From Hydnum rufescens UP504 (taxonomy: Eukaryota > Basidiomycota > Agaricomycetes > Cantharellales > Hydnaceae), in NCBI GenBank assembly GCA_014904985.1, contig MU128970.1:6989-70988 (forward strand): a DNA stretch of 64,000 nucleotides, in the 5' to 3' direction. Position 1 is the first letter of the stretch, and every line of letters begins with the position of its first letter. The position numbers and the translations under genes are program-made. This document shows positions 15,813 to 28,694 of the stretch, piece by piece. The notes below the pieces were generated by a model. That model did not search any database. It was given only the letters and a program-made list of their open reading frames with translations, and was not told the origin of the DNA.

Positions 15813-18800
15813 TCAGTCTGGGGCAATGGGGGAAAATCCCTTGGCTTCCTTTAGGGCCTTCTTCACGATTGGATCCGCTAACGCTTCTTGGTCATCGTTG
15901 TAGACCACCTTGGTTACCACCACACGACTCTTGGTCAAAAGCTTGTTTAACGGCTCTTCCGTGTTAACAACATTTCCAAATATATCAAGATCATAGGACT
16001 ACAAGAGGGGTATGTTAGAATAAAACCTCTGTGATTCCGGGGAAGTCAAGCTTACTGAGGGATCTTTTGCCAGTGCACTCTTTGTTGGGGCAAGGGGACC
16101 TTCGGGCTGACTATTGCTCGATTTGCTATTTGGAGCCGGGAGAGATTCAGTGTCGCTAGCCAGTAGTTTGTCCCACCGGACGAACTTGCGCCTGGCAGTG
16201 AGTGCCAATGGCGGAGGAGTGGCAGAGCTAGAACCGGCGTCCTTCTCCTTACCCTTGCGCAGCCGGGCTTCTTCTTCAACATCCCATAGAAGAGGGACTC
16301 GTGTGGATATGAAATCGTCCTCATCGATAGCTGTAGATTGTACGGCGAGACGAGTCTTCTTGGGTGTACTATATTCATCGTCGTCTCCAGGAGCCCGAGG
16401 GTGCTTCAGAGGTCGCTCGGCACCAGGAGTGGCAGTATAAGAGGAAGGCGGTGTGACATTATTCTCGTCGCCTTCTTGGTTTCGATCCAAGCCTCGTATC
16501 AAGCCTCTCTTCTTCGCTCGTGCCGTCCTCCCCTGATCAACCTCCTCTCGTTCGCGTTGCAGGACCGTGCGCACTTTAGATCCAGGACTCGGTGGTCGCG
16601 GCTGGTCCTTGAGGACGACTTTAATTTCGAGTGCATTGAAGTGCCCCTCGTTGATACGCGTATGCTTGGTTGTAATCGTTCTCAACGCAGTCGCAGTCAT
16701 GGCGGCCAGCGGACGGGGGCCCACCCGCTCCGCCTTATGGGATAGTCCCTTGCGCTTCAAAGGCGGCTTAGCAATTGAAACATTGTGGTTGAATGCAGGA
16801 GGCTGCGACGAGGTGCGTCGCAAAGTCCTCCGGAGACCTCTTGACAATGGCGATATGTTCATTGGGTCCATCGAGGATGACACATCAGACACGGGGGATG
16901 AAAAGTCTGGTTTAAGGGGCTCAGAAACATCATGGGGGTGGGAGGTGGCCAGAACATTATCCAGCGGTGGAGTCAGAGGACGGTCAGGATTACTGAGACC
17001 AGTCGTCGAGGGTACACGTGCTTCTCTCATCGAGGAGGACAGAACTGGAACATTTGATTTTTGAGAGGAATTCGATGAGAGCAATAAAAGTGCCTATAAG
17101 ATTGGGGATGTTTAAGACGGGTGACACCTGTTGTTTTGGGGTAACTGCCAGACAAACCTTGGACGGGGATCCGGTGGAAGGGGCCACCGGGACATTTATC
17201 TGGGCCAAGAAAGCTTTTGGTGGCATCGGAGCGAAGGTCGAAATGTTACCAGCGCCAAAGGTGAAGGCTTTACGATCAGTAGACGACTTCGCAATTGGCA
17301 CTGGACGAGGCAGTTTTGAATCGGAAAGACCTGCGGTTGGTCGAGGGACAGGAATTCCAGATGGTTTCTGACCAGCTCGTGCCGCGACGGGTTTCACAGG
17401 ACTGCTGATGCTCACACTGCTTGGTGCGATAGACGCAACAGTAGCCTGACCAGTCTCAGTAACGAACCTTGCTCTCGTTGGGGATGCACCCGGTCCCCTT
17501 TGAAAGACGTTTTCATTTACTATGGAACCTGCTGGACGAGAACCGCGGAATGGTGCTGTTCCGATTCGTACTGGAGGAAAGCGAAATGGGGACGACGAAG
17601 AAACTTTGGCACTCTTCGGTGTAACTGGGAGATGGTTGGTGATCCGCCGAGAAGCAGGGCTTGGTGATGAGGGCAATGGAAAAGCCTGAGCCTCCGCAAT
17701 GGGACGAGTAGGGGATGATGGGAAAGTTTTTGCAGGTGGTTCGACCCGCCGCACTGCAGGGAACTGACGCTTGGCTGGTCCACTCTTGACGGGACTAACG
17801 GTTCTTGAAATAGAAGGCCCAGAACCGGAGGGTACAACGTCTGGTCGTACACTCTTCGTAGTGTTCGCAGACGGTGCCTTGCGGGAATCGAGACTTGGCA
17901 CGTCGTGCACACCTTGTCGACCAGCTCGTTGTGGACTTGGGGACCTAGCACGCACAAAAGAGGTTGGATGGATACCTGCTATTGGGGATGGGGATAATGG
18001 CCGTGGGGCGGGGTTCCGGGCTTCTGCCGCGCGCCGCGCATCGACCTCCCTTAGCGCAAGCCCCAATGTGTCGGGCGACGACGGACGTGGGCGCCTCTTA
18101 GGAGATATGATGCCTTTGATTGAGTGTGTTTTGACGGGTGTTACGATACGCGGTTTGTAATGTGTAACTGGACGAGCTTTTTTTCTGGGATGAAGGGTTG
18201 AATCTTCACTAGATTCATTTGAAAGCGGCTCCGCTCGTCGTTTCTTCGACGAGGACGCAAATAGATCCGGTAACACTGGCTCCGCAGATGGATCTAGGGG
18301 ATGAGAGATCGAGGCGTTTGGTGGAGATGTTGGTGACTCTGGAGTGGCCGGTAAAAAAGGATTGAAACTGCCATTTGGATGGCTGATCACTTGGTTCGAG
18401 GGCGTTTCTGCTATGTTGGTGGGAGATACCGAAGTCAGGAAAGGATTTGGGCGTGGGATGGGTGCTGCTCGTTCGAGTGCTGCTGTTAATGTCACGTTCT
18501 TGGACACGGGGCACCCTCCGTCCGACACCGAATTAGTCGTCGAAGGTTCATCTGGGAATTCAGTGGTGACAGGATCCTCATGGATAGCTGGTAAAGAGGC
18601 TTTCTGAGGCGTCAGAGACAGTCCGCGTTCTTCCGAAGCTGTGAGAACTTGTGAGATGGTTGATTCATGCCCCTCAATGATACGGCAAGATGCTTCGGAA
18701 CGACTGTATTATTGGGGGCAATAGGTCCTTGAACTGTTTCAGACTGAATTGAGACTTAGTCATTTGTTGAGAGTAAGAGCAAAGTACCTGACTGAAGGGA

Positions 18801-20066
18801 CGAGACATCGATCCCAGAGGGCCCAAAAGGCCGTGCATCAAGTGGGTGAGTGGGGGGTGGGCCGCGATCCATGACGAAATCTTTCGGCGGTCGGATTGCA
18901 GCAGCGACGGCACCAGAAACCCCGCTCGGTGCCAAATGCAGATTCTCAAGATTAGATTCCAAATCGACCGGCATCAGAGAAGAACGACCATCGGTCACGC
19001 CAAGAGTAGGAAGAGCTATGTCCGTAGAATCAACATTGTTCTCCGCAGAAAGGGAGTCAGAATCTTGGGACGACGACATGCCGGGGTCTATCGAAGGGCT
19101 CTCCACAGCAGTGAGAACCATGGGATCCGTTGAAGCATTAAGATCCTCCAGAGAATTGGGCTGTGCCAAAGACAAATGAATATCTTCAGGCTCGCATCGT
19201 ACGTCGAGCGAAGAAGTAGAAGCCATCGCCTCAGCCAAGGTATCGCCCGTTCTATCGACGTCTGTTGGCGCATCATTCTGCGAGTCCGGCAACTCCGCTT
19301 CGATCTCTTGAGGGACGGCAGAACATGAATCGTGCGGCCCAATGACAGGATAGGGTTCTTGGGCTTCACTTGATGCTGAAAAGTCTGATGCATTCGCCTC
19401 GAGGGGTGCAGTGTGGTTAGAGACGCCAGCCAGAAAGGTTGTGGGACTATATTCAGGATACAACAGGGTGTTAGATGAAGCCATGGAAGGGTCGCAAACA
19501 TTAAGGACAGCAGGGGGCGCCTCCAGTTCCACAGAGGCCCGCCCGTCGAGAGATGGTGCAGTGCTTGAAATAGAAAAGGGAGAAGGCACTGGGAGCGACA
19601 TGCGGGCAGGCTGAACCACAGGGGGTCTCGAAGGCTTGAGGGGGGAGAGTGTGGCCCGACTGGAAAGAGCATGGCGGTGTTGTATTATAGGTGAATCAAG
19701 TTGCTCTCCGACCGCACCTGAAACAGTCGTACCCACGTCCCGATTGTTAGGGACCTGTATTGTTTATGGATTTGAGATCGCGTGCACACCAGTTACCTCG
19801 TTCCCCACAGATCTGTTATCCTTGGGAAAACCACCTCGAGACCGGGAAGGCGGCCCAATCGAACTAAACGCATCGTCCGGTTCATCGCCAGGAGCGAGCG
19901 CGTCAAGCATGGCCCGCCTGCGAGCCTCCTCAACATCGGTATTCATAGGACCAATGAAAATGCCATCGAGAACATCTGTCTCATCATCCATAGCACACTC
20001 CTGGCTTGGAGTGGCACTATCTTCTCGAAGTGCTGAGGAAATTTGACCTGGCCTGACCTGGGCCAT
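15813..20066 (-). CDS. Large Ser/Pro-rich, probably nuclear protein of unknown function
   Basis: Not recognised. It starts MAQVRPGQISS at 20066. The first exon carries an EEARRRAMLDAL helix and joins at GNE|VPNN to a long acidic, Ser-rich exon (to about 18800). A second long exon (to 17158) is rich in SP and TP sites and basic KKRR or KKAR clusters. The next is 16056-17093, and the last, 15813-15998, encodes a better ordered end (LDIFGNV, KVVYNDDQEALADP). The many SP/TP pairs suggest CDK/MAPK phosphorylation, and the basic clusters suggest nuclear import; both are inference. The join around 18700-18810 is unclear. Every canonical splice I tried meets a stop or changes frame, so a base error or an unusual intron is likely there. 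It could also be two genes. Confidence 0.6.
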
Positions 20067-20384
20067 GTTTGAGGATCACAACAAACAAGCACGCGCGGTA
20101 GCCCCGACTCAACGTCGGAGATATCCGAGACGTGGAGCGCTTCCATCAATCCTCGCTGTCATAGGGAGCCATCGAGTATACTGAAGTAAAGTACTTGGAT
20201 ACTCATGTCTTTATAATTGATGGGAAAAGATAGTCACCTGAAGGTTCAGCCATCATCTTCAGGGTCACGTAATTGTTTTTCGTGGTAGGGGTTGGCCCCA
20301 GTTGGGATCAACCAGAACTATCCAACGGAATTATTACCCCACCATTTAATATCCGCCAAACCCCAGCTGAGCGCCATTTCCCCA

Positions 20385-21803
20385 TCACGGACACAACCAG
20401 AGCCTCCCGTAACACCCCAGCTTATAAACCTCTTCAAAGTCATCTCCGACGAGAATGGTTCCTGGTGCACCTCTAGCACCAGGCCGGTCGAGGACTGATT
20501 CAAGCTCTTCCGCTACCCCACTCATGTGTAGAGCACCAGCAATGGCAACATGGATGGGAATGAAAAGAGGATTCGGCAAGGCTATGCTGTGTTTTCTGTG
20601 CCTCACTAACATTTCCAGGCTGGATAGTTCGTTGTTTTATTGTGAAGAGAGGATGATCCCGAGGAACAGGCGCTAGAATCTGTGAACGAGATGCGAGGGG
20701 GAGATTGGCGAAACCCATGTATACGCGTATGAACCTTGACATCATAGGTATGTGGGGCCTGACAAAGTTGTTCCACCCAAAGTCAAGCAGAAACATATTT
20801 AATAAGACTCGCATCTGGTACCTCCTCATGAGACCAAGCTAACTGGTCAAAACCCTTGATGAACATTCCACTCTAGAGTCATACCATTGAATGGATCGTC
20901 GATGAGTGAAGCAATTGCCGTGATGGTATCCTCCGGCACAGATGCATAATGACTAAGAATGTCAGGTGTCGAGAATGCTGATAGAGACTGGGAGGTTTAT
21001 GAGATACGGACAAGAGAGCACAGACCGGGCCTACTAGCATCAAATATCCCAACGGCACGCCGGAGGATATGGCACGCGTTGATCGTAAAAAGAGGCTCCA
21101 CGTTGCTTTGTCCTGAATCAGACTGGACGGATAATTTACGCCCGCAACACCAATAACTACACATCTATACCCGTCACGTTTCAACAACTAGGCAAGACAG
21201 GACCTGACGATGGTCAAGGACTTGAATGTGGTGTGGGCGTACCGTGTCCTTAAACTCCTCCGCAGGATTTCCGGGACTCCGGCGACTATTCGTGCGGCCA
21301 TTCTATCGAGTGTCGGAGTGGCATATTCAGAAGGCGTTAGGTTGTTTTGCATTTTATGGGAATCATTCGCCTGGACTACGTTCAAAAATCAGAGCACACC
21401 TTACAAAGATGAAAAAGGTCCACTGAACAGACGAAGAGCAGATGAGTAGTCCCGAGAGATTGAAGATATTTCAAAGTCGCCTTTTTTTGTCACTACAACA
21501 AGCACAAATGGCGGCCGCAGTGGATCGCTTTCCGCTTTCACCCCCACAAGTACATGCGTTTGAAAGCATAGCCTCAAGGACGCGATCAAGCTTGATCTTG
21601 CTGTCTGGACTGCCATAAGGGAATGGATTGTATTCTTCGTGAGAGACGAGTTTAGCAGTAAGTTTTTCGGCTCGATCGACTAAATCCGAGATCGCTTTCG
21701 AGCTTTCGATGATAGCCGTGACATTGTTCAAAAACTCTATAGATTGAGCAGAGATGTGACTTGAATCTGAAGAAAAACTGGCATCCACGTCGGGGGGCCA
21801 CAT
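20385..21803 (-). CDS. HNH-nuclease-domain protein, fungal type; possibly broken
   Basis: It resembles the large basidiomycete family with an HNH_2-type domain. A helical N-terminal part starts at MWPPDVDAS (21803). The domain opens with KRDGYRCVV (about 21180), followed by a segment ending INACHILRRAVGIFD, then DPFNGMTLEWNVHQGF (about 20870), and a C-terminal helix HVAIAGALHMSGV near 20540. A four-base A run on the plus strand (20849-20852) throws the frame after HQGF; one base fewer would continue it as DQLAW. Several exon joins cannot be settled by eye. The cellular role of this family is unknown to me. It may be a decaying member. Confidence 0.5.
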
Positions 21804-21959
21804 CACCTCCACTGGACAGTGACGTTAGTGCCAATTCTTGAGAGACACTACGACCATGAGTAGACATCGTGGATGAAGATTTGAGTGACGATGATAATCG
21901 GCTCAGGTTGTTTGCTTTTGTTGTAGGGGCCACCAACATCGGTAATTTCCGAATCAATC

Positions 21960-24900
21960 GTGTGGCCGTTCAATTTGAAGGAATCCTTAGAAAGCTTCAC
22001 TCGTATTCCGTCCCGATGTAAGATGAAAAACTCATGTCATTCCCTAGCAATTTATCACTCCTCCACAAAGAATGTACTGGGGTGTCGCAACCATGAGCAC
22101 CCTCCATTACCTCGCGACTAAATCAGGCATAGGTTCTCTTCGATCGACTTCGCTGATGCACCAAAAAAAAAACAGGCTACATATCCCTATTGCCGACTGC
22201 TTTTAACGGACGTGTCGTTTTCGATACAGACATTAGCCGAAGGCCCCACGGTGCAACATTTCTCCTTGCGTTCGAAAAGCAACGAAGTGTTTCCAGAAGA
22301 ACTGCTCTCATCAACGCTATTCACGAAACGAGTTTCATTTCTTCTTATTCGGCTCGTTCTGGGGGTGAGTATGTTCGCTTTGTCAGCGGCGCGTGGACCT
22401 GTCGACCCCTCAGCACACTACATTTTCTGCGCACTGGGAATGCTCCGCACATCTCGCTCGCCAAGGGTTGCGAACAACGTGCTGGAACATTTCCGCTTGA
22501 ATTCCCCAGCGCGGGTAGCCTGTTCCTCCAAGTGGTTGTGGCGCGGGAAGTATTAACGCTAGATAGACACCTTAGACGCCCTAGATTTTGATGCCCAGCG
22601 ATTTCCCTCGTGCAGACCTTCCCATTGGCTATTCGAGTGAAATTAACGGAATGGCGAGCGCTGGCCATTAGGGGTGGAAAAAACGCGCGGATTTGAGAGA
22701 CAATACGAAAGCATCCTAGGGCCGCGGGCAAAGGATTACATGCGCCACAGGACATGAGAAACTCGTCAGGAAGTAGTCCCATGGGGATATCAGAAGGGAT
22801 CCCGCCGGGCGAGTACGAGTCAAGTCGCCTAGGCGTCCCCCGGTCATTTCACAGAGCCATAGGCGAAGAAAAGTCGTTGGGGACATAGGCCGTGGGGTAT
22901 CAAGAACATTAAGAGCCATCACCCCATGCGAACCTCTCGCAAGAATGCAGCGGATCACACACGCTCCGCATTACAATTAGAGCAAGTCATTTGGATGGAG
23001 GGATTAAGGCGAAACAGAACGGGAGCACTTACTAGACGGAGCCGTCTCCACAATCAATGCACATCAGCGCCATACTTGATAATATGTCCAGGTCCCACTC
23101 TCTGCAAGTGATGCCACGGAAAAACCGGAGCAGCTCTGATCACAGTCCAATGCGTCAAGTGGTGAGGTGTTCCGTGACTTTCAGAGTGCCTCCGAGAGCG
23201 GTCGAAGTAAGTGCAGGAAGGGGGACGCTCCAATGCCAACATTTGGTGGCTGCCCTCCAATGAGAAGTATAGGAGTCCGGGGACTACTGGCGAACGTCGA
23301 GAAGCGAAGGTGGAGCATCCCGGCTCTGATAATTGTCAGAATGCTAAGGCTTCAAGCCAAAGTGCGTCGATGTGTGTAGCAGAATCCAAGCCACAAGAAG
23401 AAGCTGTTAATTGGCGGAAGGCCCCTTACGGGTTCTAGCGGTATCCATCATGCTCGTTGATGTCAAAAGCACCCGGAGCGTGCTGCAACCAAATACAGGT
23501 TACATGGCCCGACAAGTGTATGAGTATGTCGATTCGGTTCTCCCAGGAACCGTGTTGATCCGAAGGGCGATAACCCTGCCAACTCGAATTGGCATCAATG
23601 AGACGGTCGGTTTCATATCGTGTTCACATATATACCCCAAGCAGATATCCCGCTGCTGAAGTTGCCCTGTTCCCGATAACCGGAAGTTGGAAATTGTGGG
23701 GCGCAAAGAGGAACGCTGGGGTAGACCTTGAGAACAAAGATATTGTGCCGGATGAGGCTCTTCCCGATGCCTAGCTCGGGATTGGAGAGTTACGTTGATT
23801 TGATGCAAACCCATGACCCAGTTTAAATTATCATAATGCCAACTTGAACAAGCTGGGTCAAATACCAATCCTGTCTGCCAATCACACCGTACGCTAAAGA
23901 ATATGATGATAGAAAAATTGCCAAATTAGACCTGTATAACAGACCTACATGGGCATTGATAGAATCGGGCGAGGAGGATTCTAATCGGATACAGGGTGGC
24001 GGAGAAGGGGAACATCACCGTGACGCCTATCGACCATGGTTCATTTGATTCCGAAGTGGTTGCAACATTAGAACAGAAGGGCCTATCCGAATCAAGAAAC
24101 CTTCGCTAGTGTAGCGAATCGATGGGGAACATTGATGGCTGGCTAAAAGGGGCAAGACAGTGCAAAATCAGCAAGAGTTCATCATCCATCAGATTCGGGG
24201 GGCAGATAATCTCGGACATGAAGGCGTTTATCGGCGGATTGATCAGGACCATACCGCGGCATTTTGGATGTCTGTGAGATAGTTATGGATAGTGGCACGG
24301 AGAGAATACACCATTCAGGTGACAGTTCGTTTCTGTTTTTGTGGCCGTCAAAGAGGAAAATGATTATCAGGTGTAGATCAAAGCCAAAGCAGCCCATGGC
24401 AAGTAAGAACGCCCCATTGTCGTGCTCTCTGGTATAGAGGCTAGTTGAGAACCGACCTCCACTACTTCAGTTAGGTTTACGTACACAGTCCGGAATGCCC
24501 CGATATATCTGGACGCACATATTTCCACACCGCTGGGCTCCTATCGCCTTTTGCCAACTTCGATACTTATGTTTAACATCTATTACTGGACATAAGCAAT
24601 CCACACCACTCCCGATGCTATGTTCTATGTGATTGCTATTGTGTATTCTTCCGCTTCTGGAAGCTCTGAATAATTGGGCTATGTCAAGTTCCAAACTTGA
24701 AACACTTTCAATTGGCAGTGACGATCGACTTCCTCGACCGATTGATGGCTTGGCGACTGCGATTTCCGCCGGTCGATTAGGTGACAAAGAATGGACTCTC
24801 TCGAGCGATGCAGAAACTGACGATGGCCTTCAGCGTACATCGTATCGGATCTGCGCGTTTCTCGTAACGGTGACGAGACGGCTTCCTTCACGTGTTCGGG

Positions 24901-25770
24901 CGGAGCTTGGGGAAAGATTTTGTCCCGAATACTCTGCTTGCAAATGTCAGCGAATGCCTAATCATCCGCTCTCGGTAGCTATGGCTTGGTCATGATCTCT
25001 ATATATCTGGTGACAATCACTTCATCCATCGTTTTAGAGCGTGCTTGCGGGATTTTTGCGCCACCTTGCTGATGATGGATGCGAGTCATCTTGGTACTTA
25101 TTCGCTTGTGTTAGTCTTCGATACTCAACCTGTCCACACAGTGGGTACCTGAGAAGGATCATTATTAACACATTCTGTCCTCGAATGATTCCGGAGGAGA
25201 ACAGAAGAGAAGCCTTGAATGAAGCTTCTGCCCTGGTATCAACGAAATCCAAATCACGCAAGATAGTGATCGTGACTGTATATCTTCATACAGAGATTAT
25301 GCCGCCGGGCCCCGGAGCCGCAACTGTGAGTATGGCCGCAATCTTTCCCCGAGGTGTGTGTCACTTTAACCAATCTTCTCAACTTGTAGCGCGCCATGGA
25401 CACGATCTCACGCTTTCAGCCTTCAAAAATCCCGAGGTGTTGCTTAGTACTGATATCCGCATCTTCTGTATTGATTAATTTCCGTGGATTTGGCTAAAGG
25501 ATGAGCCAGCGTTGCGCCCCAACAGAGTGTCCTTGTTGTGTGTGACATTAGCTTAGGCAGGGGCAGGGGCAAGGCACCCTTGTGGTCGAATACATCTTTC
25601 TATAAACTACACCGTGCTCCTGGCTATCCACCGTGTGTTGGGTGTGTCTTCCCATGCGGCACCTCGCTAGTCAGACATCATACGCGAATATTCATTCGTG
25701 GCATCACGGCAAGGTTGTTGAACATGTATTCCAAGTACGCGATCACTAGGGGCCACGCACCAAGGTGGCT
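21960..25770. other. About 3.8 kb with no confident gene
   Basis: Only short overlapping frames occur on both strands and none matches a family I recognise. The most gene-like stretch is on the plus strand, 24681 to 25478. An MSSSKLETLSIG start is followed by about 85 codons, then a possible intron ending near 25040, then about 145 codons ending in FCID. The polar, evenly used composition is compatible with a real but unfamiliar protein, but evidence is weak. A minus-strand frame at 23054-23300 also stays open for some length. Confidence 0.3.
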
Positions 25771-25771
25771 T

Positions 25772-27008
25772 TCATTCCTTTCGTCTCCCACTGACCATAA
25801 CGAACATGCCGCCACCTCTCCACCATGACCGGATAATTCCAGCAAACAATTTCCACATGAGACCCTTCGTGGCGAGAAAGGCGGTGAAACCCGGGAAAAC
25901 ATGCACGGAAATGTCTTCAATGACAATGTTTGTGTACCCAATACGCTCCATCTGAGTTCGATATTCTTGACGCGTTACAAGATTGGACGAAGGAAGGGAA
26001 AGCAAGCGAGCAATACAACGCGCAGCGAAAACCGACGTCCACGAGGAGTCCGAAGCCGGTTCGAAGCACATGTCCGCCAGGGATAAACGTCCCGCAACCG
26101 GATCAAGTCGTTCAAAACATTGAGAGACGAATAGCTCGCGCGTGCGGAAGTGATATGCACAATCTAGGGCGATGAATACTCGTGAAATTCTCTATTGTGG
26201 GTGATATTGGATCCAGTGGGTGCCTGGATGCGTAAGGAGAGTTACGATGTAACCCTGGCGTGAAAACGGCATCGCCAAGATATAGACTGATGGGCAATGG
26301 TGATAGGGCGGGTGCATAATTGGAAATGTAATGATGCAGTCGTAGAGATGCCTGGTTGTGCTGCTCAGGTAAACTTGTGATACCTGTCAGGGATAGTGGG
26401 CGCGGTATATCTCGATGAGAAAGATGCAGAAGCAGTGAATCCCCACATCCATGCCCCACGTCTTCATAACTCAGACACGCCAAGTGCTCCGCGAACGAAT
26501 ATACTAACCTAAAACGTGACCCGAATTAATACTGGCCATCCTTGTTACGCGAAGAGCGAGCGCTATAGGAGAATTTGAATATCCATGTCAGACCAGTTTT
26601 TCTGGCGCTATGATCTAATACCTTCACAAGCATCCGGAAAGGTCGATGTGTCCTGAGCACAATAGATTTCTGAATCACGTAGAGACGTTTACTTTGTCCA
26701 ATACTCACTTTCCAATATCCCATATTCAACCATTCAGTTTGAGGACGGCTGCGTTCGTGTCCAGGTAACACGTTCAGAGCCAGATGAAAGCTTCCGTAGG
26801 GTTCCGTCTTTGGAGAGGGACCATCATGTTCATAGGCGAGGTACAAAACTACGGGAATGGCTGCCGCAGCCAGAATTCCCCATGTGATAAGCGAGGGACC
26901 ATAACACCACCAGTGAGAGATGGCCAAGGCAGTGCACGTCAGGACAAACAAACGTATAACAATTGGAGCAGCAGACACGCGAGCAAGATTCAAATAGATC
27001 GTAGACAT
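25772..27008 (-). CDS. Membrane-anchored SAM-dependent methyltransferase, class I
   Basis: Exons 26709-27008, 26622-26652, 26509-26562 and 25772-26461. The N-terminus has two hydrophobic segments (residues about 12-60), then the TEWLNMGYWKDTSTFPDAC signature seen in fungal sterol- and tocopherol-methyltransferase-like enzymes. The SAM-binding loop is VLDVGHGCGDSLLL, followed by LTGITSL and a distal ALDCAYHFRTRELF block. The substrate is unknown; a lipid or terpenoid is inferred from the membrane anchor. Summed exons leave one extra base. The frame shifts once near 26170-26176, between FTSI and ALDCAYHF, either from a base error or a true break. Its start lies 122 bp from SLD2 on the opposite strand, so the two share a promoter region. 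Confidence 0.78.
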
Positions 27009-27130
27009 CTTACGCAGCTGCGGATCATTTCATTTCCAACTACTCCACTCAACCTCCACTACTCATCTTGAATTGCGAAAAACGACCGTGTAGCTGAATC
27101 CCGCACTGTGACGCGTCTCTTGGGTATACA

Positions 27131-28297
27131 ATGGATGAGCTGAATCGGTTGAAACGAGAGCTAAAAGCATGGGAACGAAAATTCCGCGTAGAACACGACG
27201 GTCGTGATCCCACAAAAGACGACACGAGGCACGATCCTGCTATTGGTGTGTTTCATAATCCTTTATTTTCTATCATAGGGATGAATTGTGAACGGTTCCC
27301 TGTGCGCGTTACAGCGGCCAAGTACAAATTATATCGGTCGTTGTCAAAGGCGCCGGCGAAACCTCTTGAACCTGCAACGACGACTCCACGGACCAAAGCA
27401 CGGAAGAGGATGCGTGGTGAGGATATCCCCATCACTCCGAGTGAATCAGCACGCAAAAAAAGAACGCGGATTTCGTCATTCACGAAAGCTTCTCAGGCGC
27501 TTCATTCATCTTCCTCTCATATTGGGGGCGGAGGGCTGGAAGACGAGGACGAGGACGAGGACGAGGACGTAATCCCGGAATCTCCGATAAAGCCTTCTCG
27601 TCCTAATATCCCAGCTGGACCATCATCTGGTGTCTTCCGACCTCTATTTCCCGATTCCCTCCCTTCAAAACCGCCACACGTCGATGATTCGGGCGTATTT
27701 CGGAGTCTCTTCACCGAAGAGATATCTTCCAGGCGTCGACGTGGTGACGATCTTGATGACTTTGATATGGAGATTGTTGTGGATCCAAGCCAAGATGCCA
27801 TTGACGGTTCCCTGAACCCCGGGAGCTCTAATTCGACTGCATTGCGGCCACCCTCTCCGGTTCCAGATTTGGCGGCTCAATCCTTAAAGCACAACCCCAA
27901 AGTCAAAGCCGCGCGGCTCCCGCGGAAGAAGAATAAATCTGGCCGGCGCCGCTCAGAAAGTGCTGAGGAAGCCGATGATGGTGATGAAGAAATTTTGACT
28001 ACCACGGTTAAATGGAAGGCGTCAGGGACCTTGACAGACAGAACCGAACAAGGCGGGGGCGCCCATCGAGACCAGGCCGAAGTCCCTGAGTACCAGTTAT
28101 CCGACGATGATTTTCCTCGTCCTCGTTTATTCGACGCCACTGAGCTGTCATCATCAGAGGATGCTGTGCCGAATGAGAGGCGTGACCGGTCCCGGCCGTC
28201 TAAATTGAATCGGCTGGCTCCAATTTGGGCAGCAGGCGAAAGTGAAGAGGATGGTGATGAGTGGGACTCCACGCCAGAGTGGGCGGCCGAGTTATAA
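27131..28297 (+). CDS. SLD2: DNA replication regulator SLD2/DRC1-like
   Basis: Sld2 (the RECQL4 N-terminal counterpart) links Dpb11/TopBP1 to the replisome once phosphorylated by CDK, and so licenses origin firing. Two exons, 27131-27245 and 27315-28297, with a 69-bp GT-AG intron, give 365 residues. The diagnostic N-terminal pattern is LKRELKAWERKF, then GRDPTKDD, then after the intron AAKYKLYRSL. The rest is disordered, with SP/TP CDK sites (TPSE, SPIK, PPSPV), paired VFRPLF and VFRSLF motifs, and basic patches. A (GAGGAC)n run at about 27540-27570 encodes a DE repeat. An independent start further upstream is unlikely because the divergent methyltransferase is only 122 bp away. Confidence 0.85.
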   Translation: MDELNRLKRELKAWERKFRVEHDGRDPTKDDTRHDPAIGVFHNPLFSIIGMNCERFPVRVTAAKYKLYRSLSKAPAKPLEPATTTPRTKARKRMRGEDIPITPSESARKKRTRISSFTKASQALHSSSSHIGGGGLEDEDEDEDEDVIPESPIKPSRPNIPAGPSSGVFRPLFPDSLPSKPPHVDDSGVFRSLFTEEISSRRRRGDDLDDFDMEIVVDPSQDAIDGSLNPGSSNSTALRPPSPVPDLAAQSLKHNPKVKAARLPRKKNKSGRRRSESAEEADDGDEEILTTTVKWKASGTLTDRTEQGGGAHRDQAEVPEYQLSDDDFPRPRLFDATELSSSEDAVPNERRDRSRPSKLNRLAPIWAAGESEEDGDEWDSTPEWAAEL

Positions 28298-28299
28298 TT

Positions 28300-28694
28300 C
28301 AATCTAAAATTCCGAATGTGGGTCCGTGTCCAAGCTGTCTGCTCAATGTTCCTGACCGCCCTGACATTTATATTTCTTGTCTCGGCCACTGCCACGTCGT
28401 AACACATCTCTGTTCCTAGGGCGGAAGCAAATCCAAGGCGGTGCGGCCACGCGCTGATGGCGATTGACTTCGCTTCATAACTGGATGGCCCTGTCTATGG
28501 AGCGAAAAAAAAACAGATAACTGATCACCCGCGTATATCAAAAATCACATTCCCGGCGCAGTTACCCCATCAGCGGCGACTTCTGCATGCCGAATGAAAT
28601 CGCTATTTATACAGTGAAACTTCAATGCCTCTCCCCTCAGAATCTCACCGTTCTCACTTGCGGAAATCCAGGAATTTGACACATTTCTCTCAAC
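28300..28694. other. Intergenic region
   Basis: It holds the 3' flank of SLD2 and the promoter of the following small gene. A short A-run lies at about 28505. No reading frame or RNA gene is visible. Confidence 0.5.
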
